A DNA stretch of 64,000 nucleotides from an uncultured Selenomonas sp. (GTDB lineage: Bacteria; Bacillota; Negativicutes; Selenomonadales; Selenomonadaceae). A program made the position numbers and the translations under genes. The stretch lies in NCBI GenBank assembly GCA_900552565.1, contig USAK01000001.1:96079-160078 (forward strand), written 5' to 3'. The notes beneath the pieces were generated by a model. The model was not told the origin of the DNA. It saw nothing but the letters and a program-made list of their open reading frames with translations, and did no database searches. Positions 1 through 7,650 of this stretch are shown piece by piece (the first letter of the stretch is position 1; every line of letters starts with the position of its first letter).

Positions 1-696
1 AGTCAGCACATGGTCACTGCCATGAAGCTCAACAGCCATCTTGTGCAGTCTGCTTCCATAATCCCTGCCTGTCTGCAGACAGACATTGCCAAAACGGTCT
101 TCCAGCACAAAGTCAAGATAAGGCGAGGCTATACTTTTCTGCAGATACTCCGCAGGGACAAGAAAAAGAATATACCCTTGAAGCTGCCCGTCCTCCCCTC
201 GCATAGATGAACCAATGACCAAATCCTGCAGACCATCATTGCGCAGCACAAATTCAGCAGTCGGATCTTCCTGCCTGACCAGCCGGCGCAGGATTCCCCA
301 AGACGTATTGAGCGGCATGAGGTGCTCCGGCAGTGCGTCACGGTTTCCCAATACCATATGGCTCTCCGCGTCCAACAGAAAAAACATAGTACCGTCGTGT
401 GCAATGTTGACCTCATGATAAAGATATGCATAAAGCTCTGCTTTCTTTTCCCCTGACAGATAGAGGGCAGCAGGGTCAATGTGCATCTGTCCCACGCGCT
501 CAGCTCGTTCTTCATAATCATGAATCTCTCCGGCAAGAACTTCTGCGGCAAGCATGCGCCTCTCATCACTGAGATTCACGACATAATGCTTCCAGCTCGC
601 ACCGACGAGTATGAGTCCGACCAGCATAAGCAGCAGCACAGGAAGCAAAGCATATTTTGTCAGAGACCACCTGACTTCTTCCTGCAATGTCTTCAT
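1..696 (-). CDS. Membrane sensor, N-terminal part (probable histidine kinase), cut by window edge
   Basis: The frame is open from an ATG at 696 to the window edge, giving 232 codons with no stop. GGAGG lies about 10 bases before the ATG. Residues about 14-35 form one hydrophobic membrane anchor. The following 190 or so residues are hydrophilic, as in the extracytoplasmic sensing domain of a histidine kinase or diguanylate cyclase. The output domain is outside the window, so the kinase call is inference. It lies downstream of a sugar-phosphate/iron-type ABC importer in the same direction, separated by a terminator, and could sense that importer's substrate. Confidence 0.55.
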   Translation of the reverse strand, partial: MKTLQEEVRWSLTKYALLPVLLLMLVGLILVGASWKHYVVNLSDERRMLAAEVLAGEIHDYEERAERVGQMHIDPAALYLSGEKKAELYAYLYHEVNIAHDGTMFFLLDAESHMVLGNRDALPEHLMPLNTSWGILRRLVRQEDPTAEFVLRNDGLQDLVIGSSMRGEDGQLQGYILFLVPAEYLQKSIASPYLDFVLEDRFGNVCLQTGRDYGSRLHKMAVELHGSDHVLT

Positions 697-726
697 GATT
701 CTGTCCTCCGCTCTGCAATCTCTTTC

Positions 727-732
727 ATTATA
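727..732 (-). promoter_or_regulatory. Extended -10 element for the membrane sensor
   Basis: On the minus strand TATAAT is preceded by TG one base upstream (TGTTATAAT), about 30 bases before the sensor start. No good -35 is seen at 17 bases. Confidence 0.45.
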
Positions 733-768
733 ACATATCGACTGCCTTCTATATCAGCATCTGTACAC

Positions 769-801
769 AAAAAACCTCCGGCGCATGCCAGAGGCTTTTT
801 G
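769..801 (-). terminator. Rho-independent terminator of the ABC importer operon
   Basis: On the minus strand a GC-rich hairpin with arms around GCCTCTGGC / GCCGGAGG is followed by a run of Ts, directly after the binding-protein gene. Confidence 0.8.
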
Positions 802-823
802 CTGAAAAGGTCTTTACAGAATA

Positions 824-1876
824 TTACTGCACGCTCGTAAAGATATCCTTGAATTTATCGAGCCATGCTTTCTTATTCTGATTGACGACCTGCTCATCAT
901 CATTGATGATATGAATTTCCGATTTTTCTTCAAGCCCAGCCGGTGCCGGTACATCATCGCGTACGCTGCGGCGATGGAGCTTCTGCGTGATGAGTGTCTG
1001 TGCTTCCTTGCTCGTGACAAAGTCAATGAACTTCTTAGCATTTTCCATGTGTTTTGCGTTCTTGATGATGTAGATGCCATCTGGTTTCGAGATGACGCCT
1101 TCCTTCATGTAAACGAGTTTGACATGAGCACCGTCAGCTACGTATTTCGCACCGCCCTCTTCGAACGTGCAACCAACCACGTACTCGCCATCAGCTACGC
1201 CCTTATAAACAGCCGAAGAACCGGAGAGCAGTTTGCCATCGAGATTCTTGCAGAATTTCGTGACGTAATCCCAGCCATTGTCTGGGTTGCCATTGCCCAT
1301 TGCATAAAGCATATTGATGAGGTGTTCGTAGGCTGACGAAGATTTTGACGGGTCTGCCATCGCAATCTTACCCTTGAGCGCCGGATTCAGCAGGTCTTCA
1401 TAGCCTTCCACTTTGATATCGCCAATGAGGTCTGTGTTGACCATGATGACACTGGGAATATCCGTGAAGCGCGTCATGGAGCCTTCAACATTCTTGAAGG
1501 CCGGCTGAATATGATCTTCGTTGACGGATTTATACGGTTCAAACAGATTTGCCTTCGGCTTCATCGTCGAAAGTGAGCCGCCCCAGAAGATATCGCCGAG
1601 TGGGTTGGCTTTTTCCGACTCCACACGTTTCAGGAGCTCGCCCGTGCCAGCAGCTACGACCTCTACTTTTATGCCGCTTTCCTTCTCGAATTCTTCAACA
1701 AGCGGGTTGATGAACGACAGCGGGTGCGGGCAGTACACGACGAGAGTATTCTCATCGCTGCCAGAACCTGCCGAACCGCTCGTCGCAGCCTGCTTGCTGC
1801 CGCCGCCACAGCCAGCGACACTGACGGTCAGCATCGCCGCACCTAGAAGAGTAGCAATGACTTTTCTGAGTTTCAT
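824..1876 (-). CDS. ABC importer substrate-binding lipoprotein (FbpA/AfuA type)
   Basis: 350 residues, a periplasmic-type solute-binding protein that presents substrate to the permease encoded 44 bases upstream. The signal peptide ends in a lipobox (SVAGC, Cys23), so the mature protein is a lipoprotein. AAGGGAGG precedes the ATG. The fold family covers ferric-iron binders (FbpA) and hexose-phosphate binders (AfuA). The adjacent Tyr pair that grips Fe3+ in FbpA is not visible where I would expect it; the region instead reads SSAVYKGVADGEYVVG. I therefore lean towards an organic or phosphorylated substrate, but this is inference. Last gene of a three-gene operon. Confidence 0.8.
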   Translation of the reverse strand: MKLRKVIATLLGAAMLTVSVAGCGGGSKQAATSGSAGSGSDENTLVVYCPHPLSFINPLVEEFEKESGIKVEVVAAGTGELLKRVESEKANPLGDIFWGGSLSTMKPKANLFEPYKSVNEDHIQPAFKNVEGSMTRFTDIPSVIMVNTDLIGDIKVEGYEDLLNPALKGKIAMADPSKSSSAYEHLINMLYAMGNGNPDNGWDYVTKFCKNLDGKLLSGSSAVYKGVADGEYVVGCTFEEGGAKYVADGAHVKLVYMKEGVISKPDGIYIIKNAKHMENAKKFIDFVTSKEAQTLITQKLHRRSVRDDVPAPAGLEEKSEIHIINDDEQVVNQNKKAWLDKFKDIFTSVQ

Positions 1877-1920
1877 TTGGATTAACCTCCCTTGATGAAT
1901 AAATATATTTTATAGTTCTC

Positions 1921-3570
1921 TTACAGCGTAACGTCGCGGCGGCCAGAAACCTTGAAGAAGATAACCATGGCTGTGACTGTCGTGACAGTCAGGATGGTCG
2001 AAAGTGCCGCAGCGGTACCATAGCTGGCACGGATAACCTCTGTGTAGATGGCAACGGACATGGTCTTCGTCGCTCCTGTGAACAGGATGATGGAACTCGA
2101 GAGCTCATTGATGGCCGTAATCCACGAGATGATGGCACCGCTCATGACACCGGGCAACATCATGACAGCCGTAATCTTGAAGAACGTCTTGAGCGGCGAT
2201 GCCCCGAGGCTGATAGACGCTTCCTCCATACTCGGGCTGAGCTGATAGAGAATAGCCGAGCTCGAACGCAGCGTATACGGCAGCCTGCGGATAATCAGCG
2301 AGATGATGATGATGGCTGCCGTACCAGAGAGCAGCAGAGGCTCCTCATTGAACGCCAAAAGCAGCGTGATACCAAGAACAGACCCTGGAATGATGTATGG
2401 AAACATCGAGAGTGTGTCAATGATTTCCGTCAGCCAGCTCTTCTTGCGCGTCGTCAGGTAGGCAATTGTCATACCGAGGAAGATGATGGCAATCATCGCC
2501 GTCGTACTGAAAATGTACGTATTCGAGATGGCCGTACCGAGACTATCAAAAATTGTTCGATAGCTGTCAAGCGAATAGCCATCGACAAAAATCGAACCGC
2601 TCGTCTTGAGAAACGACGTATAGACAACTACGAGCTGTGGAATCAGCGAAAGTGCCACAAGCAGATAAATGAAAATGTGCACAACGACTTTGCGCAGACC
2701 GTAGAGTTTTCCCACGGGCAGCGGCCGCAGTGAACTCATCGTAAACGATTTGCGGTTGACGATGTATTTCTGCAGCATGAAGATAGTCGAGGTAATGAGG
2801 ACCATGAGTGCCGCCATCGCCGCGGCAAAATTTGCCTGGTCACCGACTTCATTAATGAATTCCGAATATATCATGACCGGCATGACATTGTAGCCTTCAC
2901 CAATGAGCATCGGCGTACCAAAGTCGGCCATGGCATTCATAAAGACCATCAGTGCACCGGCAAGGATTGTCGGCGTAATCAGGGGCACGATGATGGTCAC
3001 GACCTTGCGTATGCCGCTGCAGCCAAGGCTTTCCGCCGCTTCAATCAGTGCTGAGTCAATGTTCTTCATTGCTCCAGCCACATAAAGATAGATGAATGGA
3101 TAAAGCTTCAATGTCAGTACCAGCAGGATACCCGCAAAACCGTAAATCGATGGAAAATCAATGCCGTACTGTGCCAGAAAACGCGTGACATAGCCATTGC
3201 GTCCGCCGATGAGAATCCATGAATACGCACCGATGAACGGCGGCGAAAGCAGGGAAATGACGATGCAGATTTCTACGGCACTCTTGAACTTTATCTCGTA
3301 GAGCGTCATGAAATAAGCCACGATTGTGCCGATGATGACCGCGAGAATGGTCACACAAGTCGTAACAGAAAAGCTGTTGATAAGCGATTGATAGTAATAT
3401 TTGCGCTCGAAGAAATGCGCAAAGTTCTGCATGCTCCAAGCCCCGGTATTCGGGTCCTGAAAGGCACTGATAAACAATGAAAACAGTGGGTAAATGAGGA
3501 ACAGGGCAAACACACCAATGGAAAGCAGCGTAATGCCCGCCCAAAAATCCCAATGGAATTTCCTATTCAT
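1921..3570 (-). CDS. ABC importer permease, double-domain (FbpB/AfuB type)
   Basis: 549 residues with about 12 membrane segments, two fused BinPDT-type permease halves. Each half carries the EAA-type loop that contacts the ATPase (EAAESLGCSG near the middle of half one, EEASISLGASP in half two). I chose the ATG at 3570 (MNRKFHWDF) rather than the in-frame start at 3621. It overlaps the ATPase stop by 8 bases, which suggests translational coupling, while the longer form would run deep into the upstream gene. It forms the membrane channel of the importer. Confidence 0.85.
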   Translation of the reverse strand: MNRKFHWDFWAGITLLSIGVFALFLIYPLFSLFISAFQDPNTGAWSMQNFAHFFERKYYYQSLINSFSVTTCVTILAVIIGTIVAYFMTLYEIKFKSAVEICIVISLLSPPFIGAYSWILIGGRNGYVTRFLAQYGIDFPSIYGFAGILLVLTLKLYPFIYLYVAGAMKNIDSALIEAAESLGCSGIRKVVTIIVPLITPTILAGALMVFMNAMADFGTPMLIGEGYNVMPVMIYSEFINEVGDQANFAAAMAALMVLITSTIFMLQKYIVNRKSFTMSSLRPLPVGKLYGLRKVVVHIFIYLLVALSLIPQLVVVYTSFLKTSGSIFVDGYSLDSYRTIFDSLGTAISNTYIFSTTAMIAIIFLGMTIAYLTTRKKSWLTEIIDTLSMFPYIIPGSVLGITLLLAFNEEPLLLSGTAAIIIISLIIRRLPYTLRSSSAILYQLSPSMEEASISLGASPLKTFFKITAVMMLPGVMSGAIISWITAINELSSSIILFTGATKTMSVAIYTEVIRASYGTAAALSTILTVTTVTAMVIFFKVSGRRDVTL

Positions 3571-4690
3571 TCTGCACCACACCTTCCATGAGGCTGTGAC
3601 TGCCATCCGCAGCAAAGACATTTACCTTCGCAGGATTCGGGCGCAGTGTTACATAGTCCCCAACTTCGAGAATATGTTCCGCATGGCCAAGGTCCTGACT
3701 GTATTCAATCGATGGCTGTCCCGGGACCAGCATATTTTCGGGAAATTCCAGACCGTAATTGATGTATTTGCCAAGGAAAACCTTGCTGTGCACACGGCAG
3801 CGCACGCCCATACTCTCTGGCTGAATTGAAAATTCTTCTGGACGCACCGAGATGATAACCTCCATGCCCGCTTTCGCTTCTTCTCCCAGCGTTGTCAGCG
3901 GCATCTCATAACCATCGGCAAATACGGCCGTCAGGCCGCCCTGACTGTTTTCCTGCAGCCTGCCATGAAACAGATTGGAATGACCGATAAAAGTTGAGAC
4001 AAACACGTTGTACGGACGCGTATAGACTGTATGCGGGCGGGCCGTCTGCTGAATTTCGCCTTTTTTCATGACAGCGATGCGGTCTGAGATGGACAGGGCC
4101 TCTTCCTGGTCATGCGTGACGTAGACCGTCGTGATGCCTACCTGTTTCTGTACCTCGCGGATTGCCGAACGCATTTCTACACGCAGCTTAGCATCGAGGT
4201 TCGAAAGAGGTTCATCCATGAGCAAAACGCTTGGATGGATAACAATAGCACGGGCCAAAGCCACGCGCTGCTGCTGACCGCCCGACAGCCGTTCCGGCAG
4301 ACGGTCCTGATATTCCGTAATCTGCACAACGTCGAGAATCTTATCGACTTTTTCCTTCATCTCAGCCTTTGGCGTCTTGCGCAGTTTGAGACCATATTCG
4401 ACATTCTCGCGCACGGTCATATGCGGAAAGATAGCATAGCTCTGGAATACCATGCCAATATTGCGCTTATGCGCAGGGATATCATTGATAACTTTGTCAT
4501 TGAAGCGGATTTTGCCACCTTCAATCGTATTGAATCCTGCAATCATGCGCAACAGTGTCGTTTTGCCGCAGCCCGAAGGTCCTAAAAGTGTAAAGAATTC
4601 TCCATTCTGAATGTGTTCCGTAAGACCTGGGATGATGGTCAGAGCTCCGTACCGCTTAATGACCTGATCAATGTTGATTGCCACACTCAT
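3563..4690 (-). CDS. ABC importer ATPase (FbpC/AfuC type)
   Basis: 375 residues. Walker A is GPSGCGKTT, the signature is LSGGQQQR, Walker B is VLLMDEPLSNLD and the switch His lies in VTHDQEEA. The C-terminal third is a TOBE-like regulatory domain, as in the MalK/PotA/FbpC group. It energises the double-domain permease encoded directly downstream. It is the first gene of the operon; a promoter and a LacI-type box lie just upstream. Confidence 0.88.
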   Translation of the reverse strand: MSVAINIDQVIKRYGALTIIPGLTEHIQNGEFFTLLGPSGCGKTTLLRMIAGFNTIEGGKIRFNDKVINDIPAHKRNIGMVFQSYAIFPHMTVRENVEYGLKLRKTPKAEMKEKVDKILDVVQITEYQDRLPERLSGGQQQRVALARAIVIHPSVLLMDEPLSNLDAKLRVEMRSAIREVQKQVGITTVYVTHDQEEALSISDRIAVMKKGEIQQTARPHTVYTRPYNVFVSTFIGHSNLFHGRLQENSQGGLTAVFADGYEMPLTTLGEEAKAGMEVIISVRPEEFSIQPESMGVRCRVHSKVFLGKYINYGLEFPENMLVPGQPSIEYSQDLGHAEHILEVGDYVTLRPNPAKVNVFAADGSHSLMEGVVQNE

Positions 4691-4752
4691 ATGCGCTCTC
4701 CCCTCCTGTATATCTATATGAGATAAAATTCCGATATATCTGATTTATTTTC

Positions 4753-4781
4753 ATTATAAAAAAATAAGCAGGATGGAACAA
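4753..4781 (-). promoter_or_regulatory. Promoter of the ABC importer operon
   Basis: Minus strand: TTGTTC (4776-4781), 17-base spacer, TATAAT (4753-4758), about 60 bases before the ATPase start. The element overlaps the terminator hairpin of the preceding gene. Confidence 0.6.
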
Positions 4782-4794
4782 TCCAAAATCCTGC
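4758..4794 (-). terminator. Terminator after the YgbA-family gene
   Basis: Minus strand hairpin GCAGGAT...ATCCTGC followed by TTATTTTTTT. Its T-run is part of the spacer and -10 of the next promoter. Confidence 0.65.
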
Positions 4795-4818
4795 AATACT
4801 ATCGTAAAAACTGAACAA

Positions 4819-4829
4819 AAAACGTTTAC
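4819..4829 (-). promoter_or_regulatory. LacI-family-type operator upstream of the ABC importer
   Basis: GTAAACGTTTT on the minus strand, with the palindromic core AAACGTTT. It is the same 11 bases as the two gal operators at 17944 and 18065, about 40 bases upstream of the importer's -35. It suggests shared control by the GalR-like or a CcpA-like protein. Confidence 0.5.
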
Positions 4830-4854
4830 TATATAAAATTGGCGGGCTATTTTT

Positions 4855-5229
4855 TCACTTGGCAAAGCTGTTTTTATTTTTCTTAGAACACTGGAATCGC
4901 ATCTGCCAGCTCAAGAACATATGATGCAGCGTCATCAACGGATGATGCCAGAGCATGCGCGGGCCGCCGTAGCGCATGACTTTCTGGATTTCAGCGCGTT
5001 TTTTGGGAGCATAGCAGTGGATAGGGCAGACACTGCAGAAGGTCTTGATGTCCATGCGCGGACATTTTTCAATGCGCTGCAGAGCATATTCTGCCAGTGC
5101 CTGACATTCCGGACAGAGACGTGCTCCTGTATCTCGCTTATGATGATGGCCATGACAATAAACTTCGATAATTGTCTTTACCGTCTTCTGCTCCTGTCTC
5201 CGTTTTTTCTCTACAGCATCTGCCTGCAT
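4855..5229 (-). CDS. YgbA-family (nitrous-oxide-stimulated promoter family) protein
   Basis: 124 residues, basic and rich in Cys and His. The core CPECQALAEYA...RIEKCP...KTFCSVCPIHCYAPKKR matches the small YgbA family, whose Escherichia coli member is induced by nitric oxide. The spaced Cys pairs suggest metal or cluster binding. GAGGG precedes the ATG by 7 bases. A role in nitrosative stress would fit the nitrate and nitrite reduction genes elsewhere in the window, but the biochemical role is not established. Confidence 0.7.
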   Translation of the reverse strand: MQADAVEKKRRQEQKTVKTIIEVYCHGHHHKRDTGARLCPECQALAEYALQRIEKCPRMDIKTFCSVCPIHCYAPKKRAEIQKVMRYGGPRMLWHHPLMTLHHMFLSWQMRFQCSKKNKNSFAK

Positions 5230-5284
5230 GCTCAGCCCTCTTTTCCCGATATCCTTTTAACGAAATCATCCTATCCTATAGGCT

Positions 5285-5339
5285 AGCAGAAAAAAAGAGA
5301 CTGTGCGTTAACATTTGTTACGCCAGTCTCTTTTCTGCC
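5285..5339. terminator. Long hairpin, terminator after brnQ
   Basis: Arms GCAGAAAAGAGACTG / CAGTCTCTTTTTTTCTGC around a 20-base loop, with T-rich flanks in the minus direction. It sits between brnQ and the YgbA-family gene. Confidence 0.65.
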
Positions 5340-5374
5340 TATTACGGCTTCATTCCTGACTTTTCGCCGTTTTC

Positions 5375-5448
5375 TGTGGATAAGTCAAGCCGCTGCACAC
5401 AACTTATCCACAATTTGCACAGGAATTATACACGAAAACTGTGGATAA
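5375..5448. other. Cluster of DnaA boxes
   Basis: Three perfect 9-mers TTATCCACA lie at 5375-5383 (minus), 5404-5412 (plus) and 5440-5448 (minus), with a near-match TTATACACG at 5426-5434. No dnaA, dnaN or AT-rich unwinding element is beside them, so this is more likely a DnaA-titrating or regulatory cluster than the replication origin. Confidence 0.6.
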
Positions 5449-5496
5449 CCATAATTTTGTCAAGGACAGATGTCTCTATTTCACTATTGGCAGAAC

Positions 5497-6825
5497 TTAA
5501 CGCTCTGCCGGGGCCTTCCGGAAAAGTGATACGATAAAGCCCACGAGAGTACCGCAAATGGCGGGCACCACCCAGCCCATGGTCAGCGTGTAAAACGGCA
5601 GGTAGTCTGTCAAAAGCTGATTGAGCGCATGAAAGTGAATACCTGCGGCATTGAGACCATCAATCAAGGCAAAGACAAGGGTCAGGTTCAATGCATAATG
5701 ATAGATGCTCTTGCGCCAGCCGACAAAGCGGTCGAACAGAGAAATAGCAACAAAGACAATGACAAGCGGATAAATCGTCACGAGGAACGGTACGGCCAGG
5801 GCAATAATCTGCGTCAGGCCGATATTGGAAACGGCAAAGCTGAACAGCGTGAAAATGAGCAGCAGGCGTTCATACGAAATCTTGTTCTTGAAGAGCTTAT
5901 TGAAGAACCACGAGCCGCCAGACAGCATGCCGCAGCTCGTCGTCAGGCAGGCCAGGATGATGATGGCCGCTAAGAGGCCGTTGCCGGCTTTGCCGAAGAA
6001 AATCGTGACGGCACTTGCCAAGAGCTGGCCGCCATTGGGCGAATGCCCCAGGACCATCGCACTCGTCGCACCGAGATATGCTAGTGAACCATAGACACAG
6101 GACATCAAAAAGACGGTGATGAGTCCTGCGAGCAGGCAGATGCGCCCAATCTCGCGGTTATCCGTGACACCGCGCATGCGTACGGCATTGACGACCAAGG
6201 TACCGATAGCAACAGAAGCTAAGAGGTCCATCGTCTGGTAGCCGTCCTGGAAGCCCTGCGTAAATGGCGTATCGATGTAATTGCCCGTGGCCGGCAGGAT
6301 GTCACCGAGCGGCGACATAAAGGATTTGACAAAGAGTACGACCAGAACAATCAGCAGGGCCGGTGTCAGCATCTTGCCGATGCGGTCGATGAGTTTATTC
6401 GGATTCAGGGAAAGATAATACGTAGCGCCAAAGAACAGTGCCGTATAGATGGCCTGGCCAAAGGTATAAGAATCTTCCGTGAGGAACGGCCGAATGCCAA
6501 TCTCAAATGAGACCGCGCCGGTACGCGGTACGGCAAAGACCGGGCCAATGCAAAGATAGAGCACGACGAGCAGAGCAACGGCGAACCAGTGATACGTACG
6601 CCGGTTGATGAGTTCGATGTAGCGTCCCCCCTGCAGGGCAATTGCCGTGATGCCCAAAAGAGGCAGGCCGACACCGGTAATCAGAAAGCCGGCCATCGCG
6701 ATGAGCGTATGGCTGCCCGCCGCCTGTCCGAGTGCTGGCGGGAAAATCAAGTTGCCTGCTCCGAAGAAAATCGAGAACATCATGAAACCAATGGTGAGGA
6801 TCTCGCCTTTCTTGAATTGAGTCAT
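5497..6825 (-). CDS. brnQ: Branched-chain amino acid:cation symporter (LIVCS family)
   Basis: 442 residues and about 12 membrane segments. The N-terminus (FGAGNLIFPPALGQAAG) and overall layout are those of BrnQ/LivII carriers, which take up Leu, Ile and Val with Na+ or H+. The AAGGACG before the ATG is a weak ribosome site. A leader with a short ORF and a T-tract hairpin precedes it (6882-6944). A long hairpin follows the gene. Confidence 0.9.
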   Translation of the reverse strand: MTQFKKGEILTIGFMMFSIFFGAGNLIFPPALGQAAGSHTLIAMAGFLITGVGLPLLGITAIALQGGRYIELINRRTYHWFAVALLVVLYLCIGPVFAVPRTGAVSFEIGIRPFLTEDSYTFGQAIYTALFFGATYYLSLNPNKLIDRIGKMLTPALLIVLVVLFVKSFMSPLGDILPATGNYIDTPFTQGFQDGYQTMDLLASVAIGTLVVNAVRMRGVTDNREIGRICLLAGLITVFLMSCVYGSLAYLGATSAMVLGHSPNGGQLLASAVTIFFGKAGNGLLAAIIILACLTTSCGMLSGGSWFFNKLFKNKISYERLLLIFTLFSFAVSNIGLTQIIALAVPFLVTIYPLVIVFVAISLFDRFVGWRKSIYHYALNLTLVFALIDGLNAAGIHFHALNQLLTDYLPFYTLTMGWVVPAICGTLVGFIVSLFRKAPAER

Positions 6826-6881
6826 AAAAAACGTCCTTCTTTCTATTCCGTAAAATGTCCATGCTCAGAAAACACCCATGC

Positions 6882-6944
6882 TCAAAAAAAAATCGTCTTT
6901 TCGACGAGAGACGACATAACGTGCCAAATAACATGAATTTCCAT
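6882..6944 (-). CDS. Possible brnQ leader peptide (20 codons)
   Basis: An ATG-to-TGA frame of 20 residues lies in the brnQ leader. Seven of the 20 are branched-chain residues (3 Ile, 3 Val, 1 Leu), and its end overlaps an intrinsic-terminator-like hairpin. The ribosome site is weak, so translation is uncertain. The arrangement resembles ilv/leu attenuators. Confidence 0.35.
   Translation of the reverse strand: MEIHVIWHVMSSLVEKTIFF
6884..6907 (-). terminator. Possible attenuator in the brnQ leader
   Basis: Minus strand TCGTC-GAAAA-GACGA followed by nine Ts, about 60 bases before brnQ. A second TCGTC copy just upstream could pair alternatively. The stem is short (5 bp). Confidence 0.45.
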
Positions 6945-6970
6945 TTTACGACTGTTCATTTAATGTAACA

Positions 6971-6999
6971 ATTATATCATAGAGAGTACACAGAAGCAA
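6971..6999 (-). promoter_or_regulatory. brnQ promoter
   Basis: Minus strand TTGCTT (6994-6999), 17-base spacer, TATAAT (6971-6976). It predicts an untranslated leader of about 140 bases. Confidence 0.65.
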
Positions 7000-7044
7000 G
7001 ACCATATGTCTCTTTGTAAAGCTGAAAAGGACATTTTCAGCATA

Positions 7045-7053
7045 TGGTATAAT
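7045..7053 (+). promoter_or_regulatory. Extended -10 promoter of the 7108 gene
   Basis: TGGTATAAT, about 55 bases before the ATG at 7108. The -35 is poor, as is common with extended -10 elements. Confidence 0.55.
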
Positions 7054-7107
7054 AAAATTATATTTGTAAAATCAGGATACTGCACAGAAAGCAAAGGAAG
7101 TGGCATC

Positions 7108-7557
7108 ATGGCTGAACCAGTAAATATCCAGGAAAAAGCTGCGCAAAAAATAACTCCCCGCATCGACCGTCCGCACGGACAGGAACAGCAGATTAAGATG
7201 GACATCCTCGCTATGATTGAACGCGCTGAAGACCCTTTCGACATCATCTACCATTTTGTTAAATGGCTCGAAGATTTCTCAGGCGAACCGGGATATGCCA
7301 AATACGTCGAAGACCAGATCCGTTCGGTCTACGGCCTCGCCCTGCAGCACGTCAAACCCATGCAGGATGAACTTGCTGAAGTTGAGGCCCGCCTCAAGCG
7401 CATCGAAGCCTCTTACGAGAAACCGGAATTCACCGAGGAGGAACGCACGCGTATTGGCTTTGCCATCACGCATCATAAAGAGAATATCCAGCGCCTCAAA
7501 ATCCTCATCAAGGAAGCCAAGGCCAATCACAGCAGCATGAAGCTCCAGAAAGATTGA
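7108..7557 (+). CDS. Hypothetical coiled-coil protein
   Basis: 149 residues, not recognised. The start at 7108 has AGGAAG upstream; the longer in-frame start at 7006 would overlap the -10 element. The protein is soluble and highly charged. Residues about 85-145 (ELAEVEARLKRIEA and following) look like two antiparallel coiled-coil helices, preceded by a Trp/Phe-containing patch (YHFVKWLEDF). It is transcribed alone, convergent with the 3D-domain gene. Confidence 0.7.
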   Translation: MAEPVNIQEKAAQKITPRIDRPHGQEQQIKMDILAMIERAEDPFDIIYHFVKWLEDFSGEPGYAKYVEDQIRSVYGLALQHVKPMQDELAEVEARLKRIEASYEKPEFTEEERTRIGFAITHHKENIQRLKILIKEAKANHSSMKLQKD

Positions 7558-7567
7558 TGCCAATGAC

Positions 7568-7619
7568 AAAAAGGAGACTGCCCATGAGCCAGATGACTCA
7601 TGAACAGTCTCCTTTTTTT
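7568..7619. terminator. Bidirectional terminator
   Basis: AAAAAGGAGACTG ... CAGTCTCCTTTTTTT with A and T tails on both sides, between convergent genes. Confidence 0.85.
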
Positions 7620-7650
7620 GTGCATTTTGTCCGAACGATTCCGTCAAGAT

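Noticed and set aside
129..569. 146-codon minus frame at the left edge
   Set aside because: The other minus frame (1-696) has a start with GGAGG, a membrane helix and no stop; this one is its shadow.
5375..5448. Chromosomal replication origin
   Set aside because: DnaA boxes are present, but no dnaA/dnaN, no AT-rich repeat element and no strand switch of genes at the site; only a box cluster is supported.
7006..7107. Upstream extension of the 7108 gene
   Set aside because: It overlaps the -10 element TGGTATAAT and lacks a ribosome site.
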